From JBCCOW01 sp038749105 (GTDB taxonomy: Bacteria; Planctomycetota; Phycisphaerae; Phycisphaerales; Phycisphaeraceae): 64,000 bases of DNA. A program made the position numbers and the translations under genes. The stretch covers positions 1 through 64,000 of the forward strand of contig JBCDIM010000001.1 of the NCBI GenBank assembly GCA_038749105.1. Direction: 5' to 3'. Positions 33,922-43,748 of this stretch are shown here, in pieces. Position 1 is the stretch's first letter. The number at the start of each line of letters is the position of its first letter. The notes beneath the pieces were generated by a model. That model was not told where the DNA came from. It searched no databases and worked only from the letters and a program-made list of their open reading frames with translations.

Positions 33922-35322
33922 TTATGGACCCCAGCGTGACGCGGTCAGCTGCCCGCGGACCTGCCGGGCGAGGTCGGTATCGCCCGTGGCTTGGGCGTAC
34001 CGGAGCTCATTGATGAGCGATTGCCGAACAGCACTGAAGTCGCCGCGCTGCTGGTAGACCCCGCGCGAACGGTGCAGCAGCCGCATGCCCGGCTCGCGTT
34101 GGCCGGCACTCAAGAGCGAGAGCCCTGCGTCGGCGTAGATCTGCGGGTGCGACTCCGCGGTCGTCAACCGGACCGCTTCCTGGAGCATGGCGAGGCCGGT
34201 CTCGATCTCGTTGCGGCGGAGGTGGATCAGCCCGAGCATCACCAGAGCCTCGGGCCGGGCCTCGCCCTTCGCCAAGCCGGCGAGCATCACCAGCGCCGGC
34301 TGTTCCTGTCGCAGCGTGATTAACGCCTCGGCCTGCTTGAGCCGGAGCTCTGCGGTACGCGGCGAAGCGCCGGGCTGGGACTCGGCGGCGCGGTAGTTCA
34401 GCAGGGCGGCTTGGGGCGAGCCCCGCTTGAGCTCGAGCTCACCGAGGCGGGCGTGGATCACACGCGCCGACGCTGCCTCCGGGCTGAACGGTGCTGGACT
34501 CTTTACCGCGGTCTTGAGCGCAAGCCGGAGGATCATCGGGTCGTGGACCTGGGCCAGCCGAGACGGTGCGAGCGACGATACCCACTGCTCGATCCGCTGG
34601 GCTTCGACGGGCTGGCCCGCCATCCGGTATGCCAGCGCGGCGAAGAGCCACTGCCGATCCGCAAAGACGGGGTCCCAGCCGGCGGCACCGGCAGCGGCTT
34701 CCTCAAAGCGGGGGGCGGCTTCGTCCGGCTTCCCGCTAGCGAGCAGGGCGGTACCACGGAGCACGGCGGCATCGATCTCGGGCCAGGGCGTGGGCCCATC
34801 GCCCAGGGCCCGGAGGCCTCCACCGCTCGCAGCGGCAAAGTCCCCCTTGCGGAACCCGGCCCAGAGTGCTCGTCGCTGTTGGTCGTAACCGGCGTAGCGG
34901 GCGGGGTTCTGACTACGGTCGGCGATCAGCAGGGCCCAGCCACCCCGCGCGGGCGCGGCACGCTGATCCAGCCAGGCCGCCACCGCCGGGGCCGCCGCGT
35001 GACGGGCCAAGGCGCTGTCCAACAGGGCCTCGCGTGCCAGGTCGGGGTAGCGACTCAGCAGGTCGTTGGCGGCGTAGTGAGCGGTCGAAGACAGCAGGAT
35101 GCCGACGCGATCGAGCAGCGCTTGAGCCGAGAGCGGCTGGACGGTCGCCTCGCCGAGGATGACGGACGTGCCCTCGACCCGCAGCACGCGCTGGGTGTTG
35201 GCTGGGGCGTCGGACCTAGACGGCTTGGCCTCAGCGGAGTCGATCGGCTGATACGCACAGCCCCCGCCGATCGAGATCAGAAGCAGCAGGGCGGTGGCCG
35301 GGGGGAGGAGGCGTCGGGTCAT
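33922..35322 (-). CDS. TPR-like lipoprotein of the secretion operon
   Basis: 466 residues with a lipobox (SIGGGC, Cys22). From ~residue 180 on it is built of helical pairs typical of tetratricopeptide repeats (AVLRGTALLASGKPDEAAPR, ELRLKQAEALITLRQEQPAL, ALVMLGLIHLRRNEIETGLA). It overlaps the gspD gene by four bases (ATGA). A periplasmic TPR lipoprotein next to a secretin usually helps place or stabilise it (a pilotin-like role); this is inferred. Confidence 0.8.
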   Translation of the reverse strand: MTRRLLPPATALLLLISIGGGCAYQPIDSAEAKPSRSDAPANTQRVLRVEGTSVILGEATVQPLSAQALLDRVGILLSSTAHYAANDLLSRYPDLAREALLDSALARHAAAPAVAAWLDQRAAPARGGWALLIADRSQNPARYAGYDQQRRALWAGFRKGDFAAASGGGLRALGDGPTPWPEIDAAVLRGTALLASGKPDEAAPRFEEAAAGAAGWDPVFADRQWLFAALAYRMAGQPVEAQRIEQWVSSLAPSRLAQVHDPMILRLALKTAVKSPAPFSPEAASARVIHARLGELELKRGSPQAALLNYRAAESQPGASPRTAELRLKQAEALITLRQEQPALVMLAGLAKGEARPEALVMLGLIHLRRNEIETGLAMLQEAVRLTTAESHPQIYADAGLSLLSAGQREPGMRLLHRSRGVYQQRGDFSAVRQSLINELRYAQATGDTDLARQVRGQLTASRWGP

Positions 35323-37292
35323 GGCTGGTCCTCGTCCCAGGCCGGCGTGGTGTGGAGCCGGAACGCGTCGAAGAGCGAGCGGTCGAACGTGGGCTGGCCT
35401 TCGCGGAAGACGCCCCAGTCGTCGGGGTTGTCGTCGCCGAAGCCTTCGCCCGGCCGGTACGGGTGCACATTGAGCGACTCGAGGAGGTTGCGGCTGATCG
35501 CGTCGCCCTCAACCGGCGTGCTCAGCACATACGGGCGGACCATCACGATCAGCTCGTTGCGGCTGATCTGCGAGGACTCGCGGCGGAACAGGAACCCGAC
35601 CAGGGGCAGGTCGCCGAGCAGGGGCAGCTGCTCGCGGGTGTCCGACTCGGTCTCTTCGATGAGCCCGCCGAAGGCCAGGAGTTTGCCGTCCTGCGCGACG
35701 ATGGTGCCGCTGGCGGACTGGCTGGCGACGGTGTCGACGGTCTCGCTGGTAAGGCCGCCGACGTTGGGCACGAGGATGGATGCACCGTCTTCGTTGATCG
35801 TGCTGGTCTCCTGGAGCAGCCGGAGGGTGACGGTGCGGTCGGCGTTGATGTTGGCGGTGATGAGCAGGTCCGTGCCGACGTCGCGGAGCTCGGTGACCGG
35901 GGTGGCCGCGAGGGTGGTGGTCGCGCCGTCGCCGACAATCACCTGGGGCTCGGTGAACCCGATGGTGATGGGGATCTGCTCACCGGAGAAGATGCGGCTG
36001 ACCTCGCCGTTGGCGGTGAGCAGGATCGGCGTCGCCAGAGAAGTCACGCGGCCCTTGGACTGCAGCAGTTCGAGCCGGCCTTGGAAGTTGTCGGAGACCA
36101 CCTGGAAGATCCCGGCACTGAGCGTTGCCCCTGTCCCGCCGGGCAGGATCGAACCCGCCGCCGAAGGATCGATCTCACCCCGGCTAAACGAGCCCAGAGC
36201 GTCGCCGGCCTGGAAGGCGAAGTCGAAGTCAGACGACAGCCCGTCATTGAGCAGCACCCGCAGCACGCGGACCTCAAGCAGGACCAGCGGCGTCGGGACA
36301 TCGACCCGCTTGATCAGGGCAGCGATGTCGCTGAGCACCTGTGGGTCGCTGGACCGGACGATGATGCGGTTGAGCCGGGGGATCGAGGTGACAAAGGTGA
36401 GCGCTTCGCGACGGGCGATCGCCAGGGCCTGGGCCTGGGCCGCGGCATCACCGCCGCCTGCGATGGCCTGCTGCACCGCGCGGGCTTCCTCAGCCGTAAG
36501 GTTCGGAAAGTCGTCCGGGTCGAGCCGAGGCGACGGCGTGTTGTCGCTCTGGTTGTTGTTGCTGTTGTTATTGGAGTTGTTGCCAAAGCGGTTGCCGAGG
36601 CTGCTGCCGCTGACCACATTGGCCCCGCCGGAAGCGCTGGTCAGGCCACGGCTGCGGCCCTCGAGCAGGTCGAAGCGCTGGAAGCGGTTCTCCAGATCGG
36701 TGAGGTCCTGGTCGTCTTCGTCGTCGGGCTCGGTCACGATGACGCGGTTGCCGAAGACGTCGCCGATGGCACGGACGACGTCGGTGGCGTTGGGGTAGAG
36801 GAGCGTGAAGACCTCGGTCTGGTTGGCGCGGAAGGCCGAGAGGTCGCGTTGGATCTCGTCGGGGGTCGCGAGGAAGTAAACGCCGCTGGCGTCGTCCTGC
36901 CGGGTAACTAAGCCTTGCGACACAGCGATCGCGTCAAGGGCGGCGGGCAGCTTGATGCCACGGAGCGTCAGGGTGATCGGCTGGTTCGCGATGGTTCGGC
37001 TGACCACGACATTGGCGTTGGCGGCTTCGCCCAGGGCTTCGGCGGCGCGGGCGAGCGAGACCTGTTCGAGCCGGACTTTCTCAAAGGTGCCTTCGTCTTC
37101 CCCCATGGTGATCTCGGCCAGACCGACCGGACCCCGGTTCGCCCCGTTTGTGCCGGACGCGGGGGCGAGCAGGCTGCGTAGGGCTTCGGGCGCGACCGTC
37201 GGGTCGGGCGCGTCTTCAGCGTTTTGCGCCCAGCTGAGGCGGGGGGAGCCCGCCAAGGCGAGCAGCAACGAACAAACCAAGATCCGTTTCAA
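35319..37292 (-). CDS. gspD: Secretin, GspD/PilQ type
   Basis: 657 residues with a signal peptide (MKRILVCSLLLALAGSPRLS, then WAQ). N-domains with the AEALGEAANANVVVSRTI and VFTLLYPNATDVVRAIGDVF patterns are followed by an Asn-rich linker (~235-260), an N-terminal repeat (IPRLNRIIVRSSDPQVLSDI) and the C-terminal secretin domain: ILLTANGEVSRIFSGEQIPI, VGTDLLITANINADRTVTLR, GGLIEETESDTREQLPLLGD, ISRNELIVMVRPYVLSTPVE. It forms the outer-membrane channel of a type II secretion or pilus machine. ATGA overlaps link it to GspF and the TPR lipoprotein. Confidence 0.92.
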   Translation of the reverse strand: MKRILVCSLLLALAGSPRLSWAQNAEDAPDPTVAPEALRSLLAPASGTNGANRGPVGLAEITMGEDEGTFEKVRLEQVSLARAAEALGEAANANVVVSRTIANQPITLTLRGIKLPAALDAIAVSQGLVTRQDDASGVYFLATPDEIQRDLSAFRANQTEVFTLLYPNATDVVRAIGDVFGNRVIVTEPDDEDDQDLTDLENRFQRFDLLEGRSRGLTSASGGANVVSGSSLGNRFGNNSNNNSNNNQSDNTPSPRLDPDDFPNLTAEEARAVQQAIAGGGDAAAQAQALAIARREALTFVTSIPRLNRIIVRSSDPQVLSDIAALIKRVDVPTPLVLLEVRVLRVLLNDGLSSDFDFAFQAGDALGSFSRGEIDPSAAGSILPGGTGATLSAGIFQVVSDNFQGRLELLQSKGRVTSLATPILLTANGEVSRIFSGEQIPITIGFTEPQVIVGDGATTTLAATPVTELRDVGTDLLITANINADRTVTLRLLQETSTINEDGASILVPNVGGLTSETVDTVASQSASGTIVAQDGKLLAFGGLIEETESDTREQLPLLGDLPLVGFLFRRESSQISRNELIVMVRPYVLSTPVEGDAISRNLLESLNVHPYRPGEGFGDDNPDDWGVFREGQPTFDRSLFDAFRLHTTPAWDEDQP

Positions 37293-38503
37293 AGCACAGC
37301 TCCGTATAGGGCCATCATGAAGGCGATGTACATGTAGCCGACGATCCCGCCGACGACGATGATGATGACGATTTCCACGATGCTGGATAGGGTCCGGATC
37401 AGCGCTTCGAGACGCTGCTCGTGGAAGACCGCACAGGACAGAAGGGTCTCGTCAAGGTTCCCGGACCGCTCGCCGATCGCGATCATGCTCGAGAGCATGG
37501 GGGTGAATGTTTTGCGTGCGGCCATCCCCGGCGCGAGCGGTTCGCCGGTGATCACCTGTTCGCGGGCCTGAGCGATGAGCACGGTCAGCCGACGGTTGCG
37601 GTGCAGGTCCTGGCAGGTACGCAGGGCCTCGATGATCGTGACGCCGCTGGCAAGCAGAAGCGAGAAGGTCCGGCTAAACATGGCGGTCGCGCTGGTCCGC
37701 AGGATGTACCCGATGATGGGGATACGCAGCAGGACCGTGTCGATCAGCAGCCGGCCGGGCGGCGTGGCGTAGGTCACCACGAGGCAGATCAAGCCCAGCA
37801 CAATGCTGCCGGTGATGACGGGCCACCACGCCAGGATGAAGTTGCTCGCGTCGACCAGGACCTGCGTCATGAAGGGCAGGTTTCGCCCCAGGGCGTTGAG
37901 GTAGACGGTCAGCCGGGGCACGGCGTAGATCAGCATGAACAGGAAGACACCGATCGCCGCCAGGAACACGATCGTGGGGTAAAGCAACGCGGCGACCGCT
38001 TGGTTGATGATCAGGCGACGCTTCTCCAGCGCGGAGGCGGCACGCTGCATCACGATGTCGAGCGTCCCGGTCTGCTCGCCGACCTCGATCAGCTGGCTGA
38101 CCACGCGGCCGGTCCAGCGGTGGCGCTCGATGGCCTGCGTGAGCGATCGCCCCTGCTGTACCTGTTCGGCGATGTCGTTCAGCGTCCCTCGCATAAGCGG
38201 CGTGGACTGATCGGCGGCGCTCCGCAACGCTTCGAGCAGCGTCAGCCCGCTCTCCAGCATCACGCTGATCTGACGCAGCGCGACCTCGAGCGTCGCGATC
38301 CGCGGGCGGACAAAAGGCAGTCGACTGACCCGCGCTTTCCCGCGACGCCGCGTCGCGGCCCGCTCGGTGGTCGGCTCGAGCCCCAGCAACAGGCTGCCGT
38401 CCTGACGCAGCGCCGCCGAAGCCGAGGCGGCGTCGATCGCGTCCAGCACGCCCGCGCGGGTCTGCCCCGACACCGTCCGGATGTTGTACGCAAAGCTCGG
38501 CAT
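37289..38503 (-). CDS. gspF: Inner-membrane platform protein, GspF/PilC type
   Basis: 404 residues. Two homologous GspF domains: LPFVRPRIATLEVALRQISV, MLESGLTLLEALRSAADQST, and later AMFSRTFSLLLASGVTIIEA, IAIGERSGNLDETLLSCAVF. Three hydrophobic segments are near 176-205, 222-250 and 372-400. It is the membrane platform that couples the ATPases to pseudopilus assembly. The N-terminal ~70 residues (LDAIDAASASAALRQDG) are the normal regulatory helix region. It sits between gspE (5-bp gap) and gspD (ATGA overlap). Confidence 0.92.
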   Translation of the reverse strand: MPSFAYNIRTVSGQTRAGVLDAIDAASASAALRQDGSLLLGLEPTTERAATRRRGKARVSRLPFVRPRIATLEVALRQISVMLESGLTLLEALRSAADQSTPLMRGTLNDIAEQVQQGRSLTQAIERHRWTGRVVSQLIEVGEQTGTLDIVMQRAASALEKRRLIINQAVAALLYPTIVFLAAIGVFLFMLIYAVPRLTVYLNALGRNLPFMTQVLVDASNFILAWWPVITGSIVLGLICLVVTYATPPGRLLIDTVLLRIPIIGYILRTSATAMFSRTFSLLLASGVTIIEALRTCQDLHRNRRLTVLIAQAREQVITGEPLAPGMAARKTFTPMLSSMIAIGERSGNLDETLLSCAVFHEQRLEALIRTLSSIVEIVIIIVVGGIVGYMYIAFMMALYGAVL

Positions 38504-38508
38504 GCCGG

Positions 38509-40437
38509 TCAGCTCACCTCCTCGGCGTGCTGTTCATCGACAGGCCCTGCGTCGGCCTCATCGATCAAGGCCTCCGACAAGGTCGGGCCCGCCAGGTCGG
38601 CGAAGCTCACCACGTTCCGGAGCACCTCGGCCATGCTCGTGCGGCCCTCGATCAGCTTCTCCGCCGCGTCGTCCGCCAGCGTCGCCAGGCCACGCTCATT
38701 CAGGTGCGCCTTGATGTCGGCCTCGGTCGCGCCCTGAACAATCAGCCGACTGAGCTCGTGATCGCAGCGGATCATCTCGAACAGTGCGAGCCGGCCGGTA
38801 TAGCCCCGATCACCGCAATAAAGACAGCCCACCGGCCGCTTGATCGTCTGACCCGCGAGATCAGGCCGACCCAGGGATTCCGCCTCCGCCGCTTCGCAAC
38901 GGTAGGGCGCCGCACACGCCGCACACAGCTGGCGGACCAGCCGCTGGGCCACCACCATCCGCAGGGTCGCCGCGACCAGGAACGGCGGCACGCCCATGTC
39001 GGTCAGCCGGGTGATCGCCCCGGCCGCGTCGTTGGTGTGCAGCGTGCTAAAGACCAGGTGGCCCGTGAGCGCGGCCTTCACCGCGATGTCCGCGGTGTCG
39101 CTGTCACGGATCTCGCCGACCATCACCACGTCCGGGTCGTGACGCAGCGTGCTGCGCAGGGCCTTGGGGAACGTGACCTTCTCGCCCGGGTCGACCTCAA
39201 CCTGCGTCACGCCAGGGATCTGGTACTCGATCGGGTCTTCGATCGTGATGACGTTGAGGTCTGATTCCTGCAGGAGCTGGCGGATGGCGGCGTAAAGCGT
39301 GGTGCTCTTGCCGCTGCCCGTCGGGCCGGTGATCAAGATAAGCCCGTAGGGCTGGCGGATGGCCTGACCAAACTGTTCGAGCTGGGCGTCGGACATGCCC
39401 AGCGAGCCGAGCGTGAGGTTGCCGGCGTCCTGGGCGAGCAGCCGGAGGGTGAGGCGCTCGCCGTACTTGGTCGGCAGCGTCGCAACCCGGATATCGACCC
39501 GCACGCCGTTGGCGGTCTCGTGGCGGAGCCGACCATCTTGTGGGGCCCGGCGTTCGGCGATGTTGAGCCCGGCCATGACCTTGATCCGGCTGATCAGGGC
39601 GGCGCCGTTCTCGGGGCTCAGCTCACGCAGCGGCTCGATCTGACCGTCCACCCGGACCCGGACGCGGACCACCTCCTCGAAGCTGTCGAGGTGGACATCG
39701 CTGGCGCCGTACATGATCGCCGAGGCCAGGATGTGGTCATAGATGGTGACCGCGTCGGGCTCGTCGATGTCGATGCTGACGGTATCGATCGACGGCCCGC
39801 GCTCGCCGCTCGCCCCCATCGCCTCGGCCCCGGCGTAGACCCGCTCGATCGTTCGGCTCAGCGCCTCGGGATCAACCGCGTGGACCTCGATCTCCCGCTG
39901 GTAGCACCGGTCCAGCGCCGGCCCCGCACGCTCGAGAAGCGTGTCGGCCGAGGCCACCATCACCCGCTCGTCATTGGCCGCAAAAGGCAGCACCTGCCAC
40001 CGCCGCGCACGTGCGGCAGGAAACCGCATCGCCACCTGCGGATCCACCTTGACCCGCTCGATGTCGAGCCGAGTCTCACGGTCGGCGGCGTCCGCCGCGG
40101 GGGACTCGTCAGCCAGAAAACGCACACCGATGCGCGGGCTTTCGGGCCCGCCGCTCCAGACCACCTCGCCGCTGCGGGGCGGCGCGGCCTGCACGCCGCC
40201 GTCCAACAGCTCCAGCACGAGCCGCTGACCCTCGCTGGGCACTTGGTCGGCCGAGGGCAGCTCGATCTGCACGCCGTTGGCGGAGATGTCCACCATGTCC
40301 GCATCCGTGCTGGATCCGCCGCCTAGACGCAGACGCAGCCGAGCGTTCGATCGGCGTCGCCGCGAACCTCGTCGGTCCTGATCACCCGCGGGCGGATCGT
40401 CCTGGCCGGGCAGCGGGATGGCCGTGGGGTCACTCAC
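38509..40437 (-). CDS. gspE: GspE/PilB-type assembly ATPase fused to an N-terminal PilZ domain
   Basis: 642 residues. Residues ~22-110 form a PilZ domain: basic RRGSRRRRSNAR, DISANG (residues 50-55) and EVVWSGGPESPRIGVRFLAD, the RxxxR and D/N-x-S-x-x-G marks of c-di-GMP binding. An MshEN-like N-domain (~125-205) follows, then the ATPase: Walker A GPTGSGKSTT at 371-380, Asp box ITIEDPIEYQIPG, Walker B VVMVGEIRDSDTAD and a zinc tetracysteine (LCAAC, CLYCGDRG). It drives pseudopilus/pilus assembly from the cytoplasm. The PilZ fusion suggests direct c-di-GMP control. Confidence 0.93.
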   Translation of the reverse strand: MSDPTAIPLPGQDDPPAGDQDRRGSRRRRSNARLRLRLGGGSSTDADMVDISANGVQIELPSADQVPSEGQRLVLELLDGGVQAAPPRSGEVVWSGGPESPRIGVRFLADESPAADAADRETRLDIERVKVDPQVAMRFPAARARRWQVLPFAANDERVMVASADTLLERAGPALDRCYQREIEVHAVDPEALSRTIERVYAGAEAMGASGERGPSIDTVSIDIDEPDAVTIYDHILASAIMYGASDVHLDSFEEVVRVRVRVDGQIEPLRELSPENGAALISRIKVMAGLNIAERRAPQDGRLRHETANGVRVDIRVATLPTKYGERLTLRLLAQDAGNLTLGSLGMSDAQLEQFGQAIRQPYGLILITGPTGSGKSTTLYAAIRQLLQESDLNVITIEDPIEYQIPGVTQVEVDPGEKVTFPKALRSTLRHDPDVVMVGEIRDSDTADIAVKAALTGHLVFSTLHTNDAAGAITRLTDMGVPPFLVAATLRMVVAQRLVRQLCAACAAPYRCEAAEAESLGRPDLAGQTIKRPVGCLYCGDRGYTGRLALFEMIRCDHELSRLIVQGATEADIKAHLNERGLATLADDAAEKLIEGRTSMAEVLRNVVSFADLAGPTLSEALIDEADAGPVDEQHAEEVS

Positions 40438-41642
40438 GCCGGGGTCCTACGCATGGGGTGAGGGTTGCGGGGCACGCCCGGCTGCTGCCGCACAGCCTGC
40501 TCCGCGCGGTCGCGGACCACATCAGGCCGCTTCGCCGCCGCCAAGGCGCTGCGTTCACTGAGCCAGCCTGTGACCATCAGCCGCGCCAGGTCTTGCTCAA
40601 ACGTCTGCATCCCCTGGGCCCCGCCCGCCTCCATCGAGCTGTAGATCTGGCTGCTCTTGCTCTGCAGCACAAGGTTTGACACCGCGGGCGTCACCATCAA
40701 CACCTCGCTGGCGACCACGCGTTGGCGGGCCTGCTCCAGGGCGCTGGCGGTCTCGAACGCCGGCCCATCGGCGACCAGCAGCCGCTGCGCAACAACACAG
40801 CGCAGCACCAGCGCAAGCTGCTGACGGATCGCCGGCTGCTCCTCCGCGGGGAAGACCCCAACCATCCGTTCGATCGTGCTCACGCAGTCGCCGGCGTGGA
40901 CCGTCGTGAACACCAGGTGACCGGTCTCGGCCGCAGTAATCGCGGTGCGGATCGTGTCGGTGTCGCGGATCTCGCCGACCAGCACCACGTCGGGGTCTTC
41001 ACGCAGGCTGGCGACCAGGGCTTCGTTGAAAGACGCGGTGTCCGTGCCGACCTCCCGCTGATTGACCAACGCCTTCGCGGGGCGGTGCACATACTCCACC
41101 GGGTCTTCGATGGTGATCACATGGCAGGGGTGCGACTGATTGATCCGGTCGATCAGCGTGGCGAGCGTGGTGGACTTGCCGCTGCCGGTCGGCCCACTGA
41201 CCACGACCAGCCCGTTGGGCAGCCCGCAAAGCCGGTAGAGCGACTCGGGCAGGCCCAGCTCTTGCAGCCCACGGAACCGGTCCTCGAGCCGACGCAGGGC
41301 CACCGCTAGGCCGCCACTCCGCCAGTAGATGTTGAACCGGTAGCGTGTGCCGTCGCCGGCGCTAAACGCGCCATCAACGCTGCCCGTACCGCTCTGGCTA
41401 AAGCCACGGCGCAGGTGCTCGACGATCTCAGCCATCTCTTGAGCACCCAACGGGGCCTCACCCGCCACGGGCTCGAGCGGGCCTTGCGCACGCAGGTAGG
41501 GGGGTAAGCCCTCGGCCAGGTGGATATCGCTGGCGTCCTGCGCGACGCACCGACTTAGCAAGGCCTCAAGCCGGGCCGGGCCGGCGGGCAGGTCCGGTGC
41601 CCCCGCCTCCACGCCCCGCTCGTCTTGCGGTGCCTGGCTCAT
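40434..41642 (-). CDS. pilT: PilT-like ATPase
   Basis: 402 residues from ATG 41642, which overlaps the upstream stop as ATGA; a longer start at 41678 would run through that gene. PilT marks are DASDIHLAEGLPPYLRAQG, Walker A GPTGSGKST (150-158), ITIEDPVEYVHRPAKALVNQ, VVLVGEIRDTDTIRTAITAA, ETGHLVFTTVHA and VFPAEEQPAIRQQLALVLRC. The AIRNLI-type retraction motif is not seen. It would retract or recycle the pilus/pseudopilus. A PilT in the same operon points to a type IV pilus-like machine rather than a classic T2SS. Confidence 0.88.
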   Translation of the reverse strand: MSQAPQDERGVEAGAPDLPAGPARLEALLSRCVAQDASDIHLAEGLPPYLRAQGPLEPVAGEAPLGAQEMAEIVEHLRRGFSQSGTGSVDGAFSAGDGTRYRFNIYWRSGGLAVALRRLEDRFRGLQELGLPESLYRLCGLPNGLVVVSGPTGSGKSTTLATLIDRINQSHPCHVITIEDPVEYVHRPAKALVNQREVGTDTASFNEALVASLREDPDVVLVGEIRDTDTIRTAITAAETGHLVFTTVHAGDCVSTIERMVGVFPAEEQPAIRQQLALVLRCVVAQRLLVADGPAFETASALEQARQRVVASEVLMVTPAVSNLVLQSKSSQIYSSMEAGGAQGMQTFEQDLARLMVTGWLSERSALAAAKRPDVVRDRAEQAVRQQPGVPRNPHPMRRTPA

Positions 41643-42256
41643 GGCGAGTGCTCCGCAACCGTGACAATCAGCTCCCACCGCCGCAAAGCCCCATTACTCC
41701 GAACCGGATCCATCTTGATGGCCGAGAGCCCCAAGCCCTTCGGGAATGCGTCCTCATCCGCCATCGCCGCACGGAGCGTGGACCAGGTCCCCGCCACGCT
41801 CACCACCCACTCCTGCGGCTCGCGCCCCGAGGGCTGTCCAGGGACGTTGGCCGCCCGCTTCACGCCCGGCCGAGCCTTGCCGATCTCCATCGCCAGCACC
41901 TGGGCCCCGTGACCCGAAAGACGGCGGGCAAACTCGTCCAGCATGGCTGCCACATCAAGCCGCGCCCGCCGCTGCGTGCTCGGCCTGTTCAGCCGCCGGA
42001 CCTCCGCATTGAGTTGGGCCTCCTGGGCTTCGAGCGCCGCCAGCTCTTTCCGACTCTCCTGCAACTGCTGGGCATATTCCCGCAGCCGTGACTGGGCCTG
42101 AGCTTCGCTGGTGGAGGCCCGCTCCAGCCGCAGCTCCAACGCCGACACCTCGTCCGCGGGGCCCGGCAGAGCGAACGATACAATCGCCACCAACGCCGCG
42201 GGCAGCAACGCCAGCAACCACACCTCGCGCTGAGAAACCTTGCGTTTGGGCGTCAT
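41639..42256 (-). CDS. GspM/PilO-like assembly protein
   Basis: 205 residues from ATG 42256 (ATGA overlap with the preceding stop). One TM near 10-30 (VWLLALLPAALVAIVSFALP), then a coiled coil (~32-80, ELRLERASTSEAQAQSRLRE), then a small ferredoxin-like C-domain (VAAMLDEFARRLSGHGAQVL, WELIVTVAEHS). This is the layout of GspM/PilO, the inner-membrane scaffold under the ATPases. The assignment rests on topology and operon place. Confidence 0.72.
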   Translation of the reverse strand: MTPKRKVSQREVWLLALLPAALVAIVSFALPGPADEVSALELRLERASTSEAQAQSRLREYAQQLQESRKELAALEAQEAQLNAEVRRLNRPSTQRRARLDVAAMLDEFARRLSGHGAQVLAMEIGKARPGVKRAANVPGQPSGREPQEWVVSVAGTWSTLRAAMADEDAFPKGLGLSAIKMDPVRSNGALRRWELIVTVAEHSP

Positions 42257-43746
42257 GGCTGTAGCTCCAGTCCCGCGACGGGCTCGATCGTGATCGTAAA
42301 CCGCCATGCCACCTGCACGGTTTCCGTCTCCGGCTCGATCTGTGGCGGGCTCACCACCCAAAAGCCCCGAAGCTGCCGACTCACATCGCGTGCCAAACGG
42401 GTGGCCGCCTCAGGCGAGGCCGCCATGCCTGTGATGTCGTGCCGCGGGCTGCCGTGGTCGATCGACTGGATCATCGTGGCGTCCGAACTCGCGCGGGTCA
42501 GCGCAGTCATGACCGCGCTGAGCGCCTCCCGCCGATCGACCTGGACGATGGCCGACTGCACCGCGGCCTGACGCTGCCGGATCAGCTTCGCCTGCTGGCT
42601 CTCGAGGCCCGTAATCGCCCGCTGCTTGGTGCGGACATCGGCCTTGGCCTGGTCCGCCAACTTGCGGCGCTCGCCCAGAGCATCCTGGACCTGCTGGGCC
42701 TCCGCGAGCTGCCCATCCAGCTCGGCGATCCGCTGCGTTGCCTGATCCCGCAGTGAAACCACCGCATAGACCGTCAACGCCAACGCCAGCACCCCCACGA
42801 CCGCGGCCGGCCAACGCGCCGCCTGTGGCTTCGGCGGACGAAGTGTCGGCGTCATCGCACCGCCCGCCGGATCCATCGCCGCCAATCGACCCGCCCACGC
42901 CTGAGCGAACTGTGTCGCCGAGGCCTCGTCCGCGAGGTCCCACGTCGGGACGCCGTCGTCTTCATCACCGGGGTCTTCGCCTGCCGCGAGCCAACGCGCG
43001 GTCCCCTCACCGGCGGTGCTCTCCCGCCACTGCGTGCCGCCCCGGACCTGTACGCCGGGCCCGATCAGTGTCTGATCCGCCGCAACCGGGGCACGCCCCC
43101 GCAGCAGCGGAGCCAAGGACCGACGCCAGTCGCTACGCGGCCCCACCCCCAGCGGCACCAGCCCCAACCGGCCCCCCACCGACTCGGTCAGCACCACCGC
43201 TTGCGCCCAGAACTCCAAGCGACGCCAGCCGGCCCGATCCGCGTCTTGCGCCCCGCCCGCCGAGTCGCCCATGTCCAGCGCCGCAGGCAGCCCCGCGGGG
43301 TGACCCAGCCCCGCCAGCTTCGCCCCCGCTTGGCGGACCACCTTGGCTAGCGCCGTCACGTCTGTCCGCCGCGCCTGCGTAACCAGAAACTGATCGCCCT
43401 GGTCCACCATCCGCCGACGCTGCACCGCCGTAATGGCTTCGATCGGCGACAGGTCGCTGAGCGCTTCGGCCTCGTACGCCGCCGGCCCCGCCAAGTCCTT
43501 GTCCGACTGGCCCGCCACCGCGCCCGCCGGCAGGTCCACCACCCCCAGCCAGACCTCGCTGTCCAGCACCCAAACCCGCTTGCCGGGCTTACCCCCCTCA
43601 CCCAACGCATGGTCCACCGCGGACGCCACGTCCGACCAATCCTGCCGCCAACGCTCGGTACTCGGCGCCTCCCCACCGCGAACATCAGCGCGTAGCAACA
43701 CGCCGGGCGTGCGGATCACTACCGTCATGTCGGGCCGAGCCGCCAT
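42253..43746 (-). CDS. GspL-like protein (PilM-PilN type fusion)
   Basis: 497 residues. The N-terminal ~300 are cytoplasmic and only distantly resemble the actin-like PilM/GspL domain (VWVLDSEVWLGVVDLPAGAV, LEFWAQAVVLTESVGGRLGL). A single TM lies at ~315-337 (WPAAVVGVLALALTVYAVVS), then a long coiled coil (~340-400) and a PilN-like C-domain (IVQVDRREALSAVMTALTRA). Position just before the GspM-like gene supports the GspL role: it links the ATPase to the pseudopilus. Confidence 0.72.
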   Translation of the reverse strand: MAARPDMTVVIRTPGVLLRADVRGGEAPSTERWRQDWSDVASAVDHALGEGGKPGKRVWVLDSEVWLGVVDLPAGAVAGQSDKDLAGPAAYEAEALSDLSPIEAITAVQRRRMVDQGDQFLVTQARRTDVTALAKVVRQAGAKLAGLGHPAGLPAALDMGDSAGGAQDADRAGWRRLEFWAQAVVLTESVGGRLGLVPLGVGPRSDWRRSLAPLLRGRAPVAADQTLIGPGVQVRGGTQWRESTAGEGTARWLAAGEDPGDEDDGVPTWDLADEASATQFAQAWAGRLAAMDPAGGAMTPTLRPPKPQAARWPAAVVGVLALALTVYAVVSLRDQATQRIAELDGQLAEAQQVQDALGERRKLADQAKADVRTKQRAITGLESQQAKLIRQRQAAVQSAIVQVDRREALSAVMTALTRASSDATMIQSIDHGSPRHDITGMAASPEAATRLARDVSRQLRGFWVVSPPQIEPETETVQVAWRFTITIEPVAGLELQP

Positions 43747-43748
43747 CG

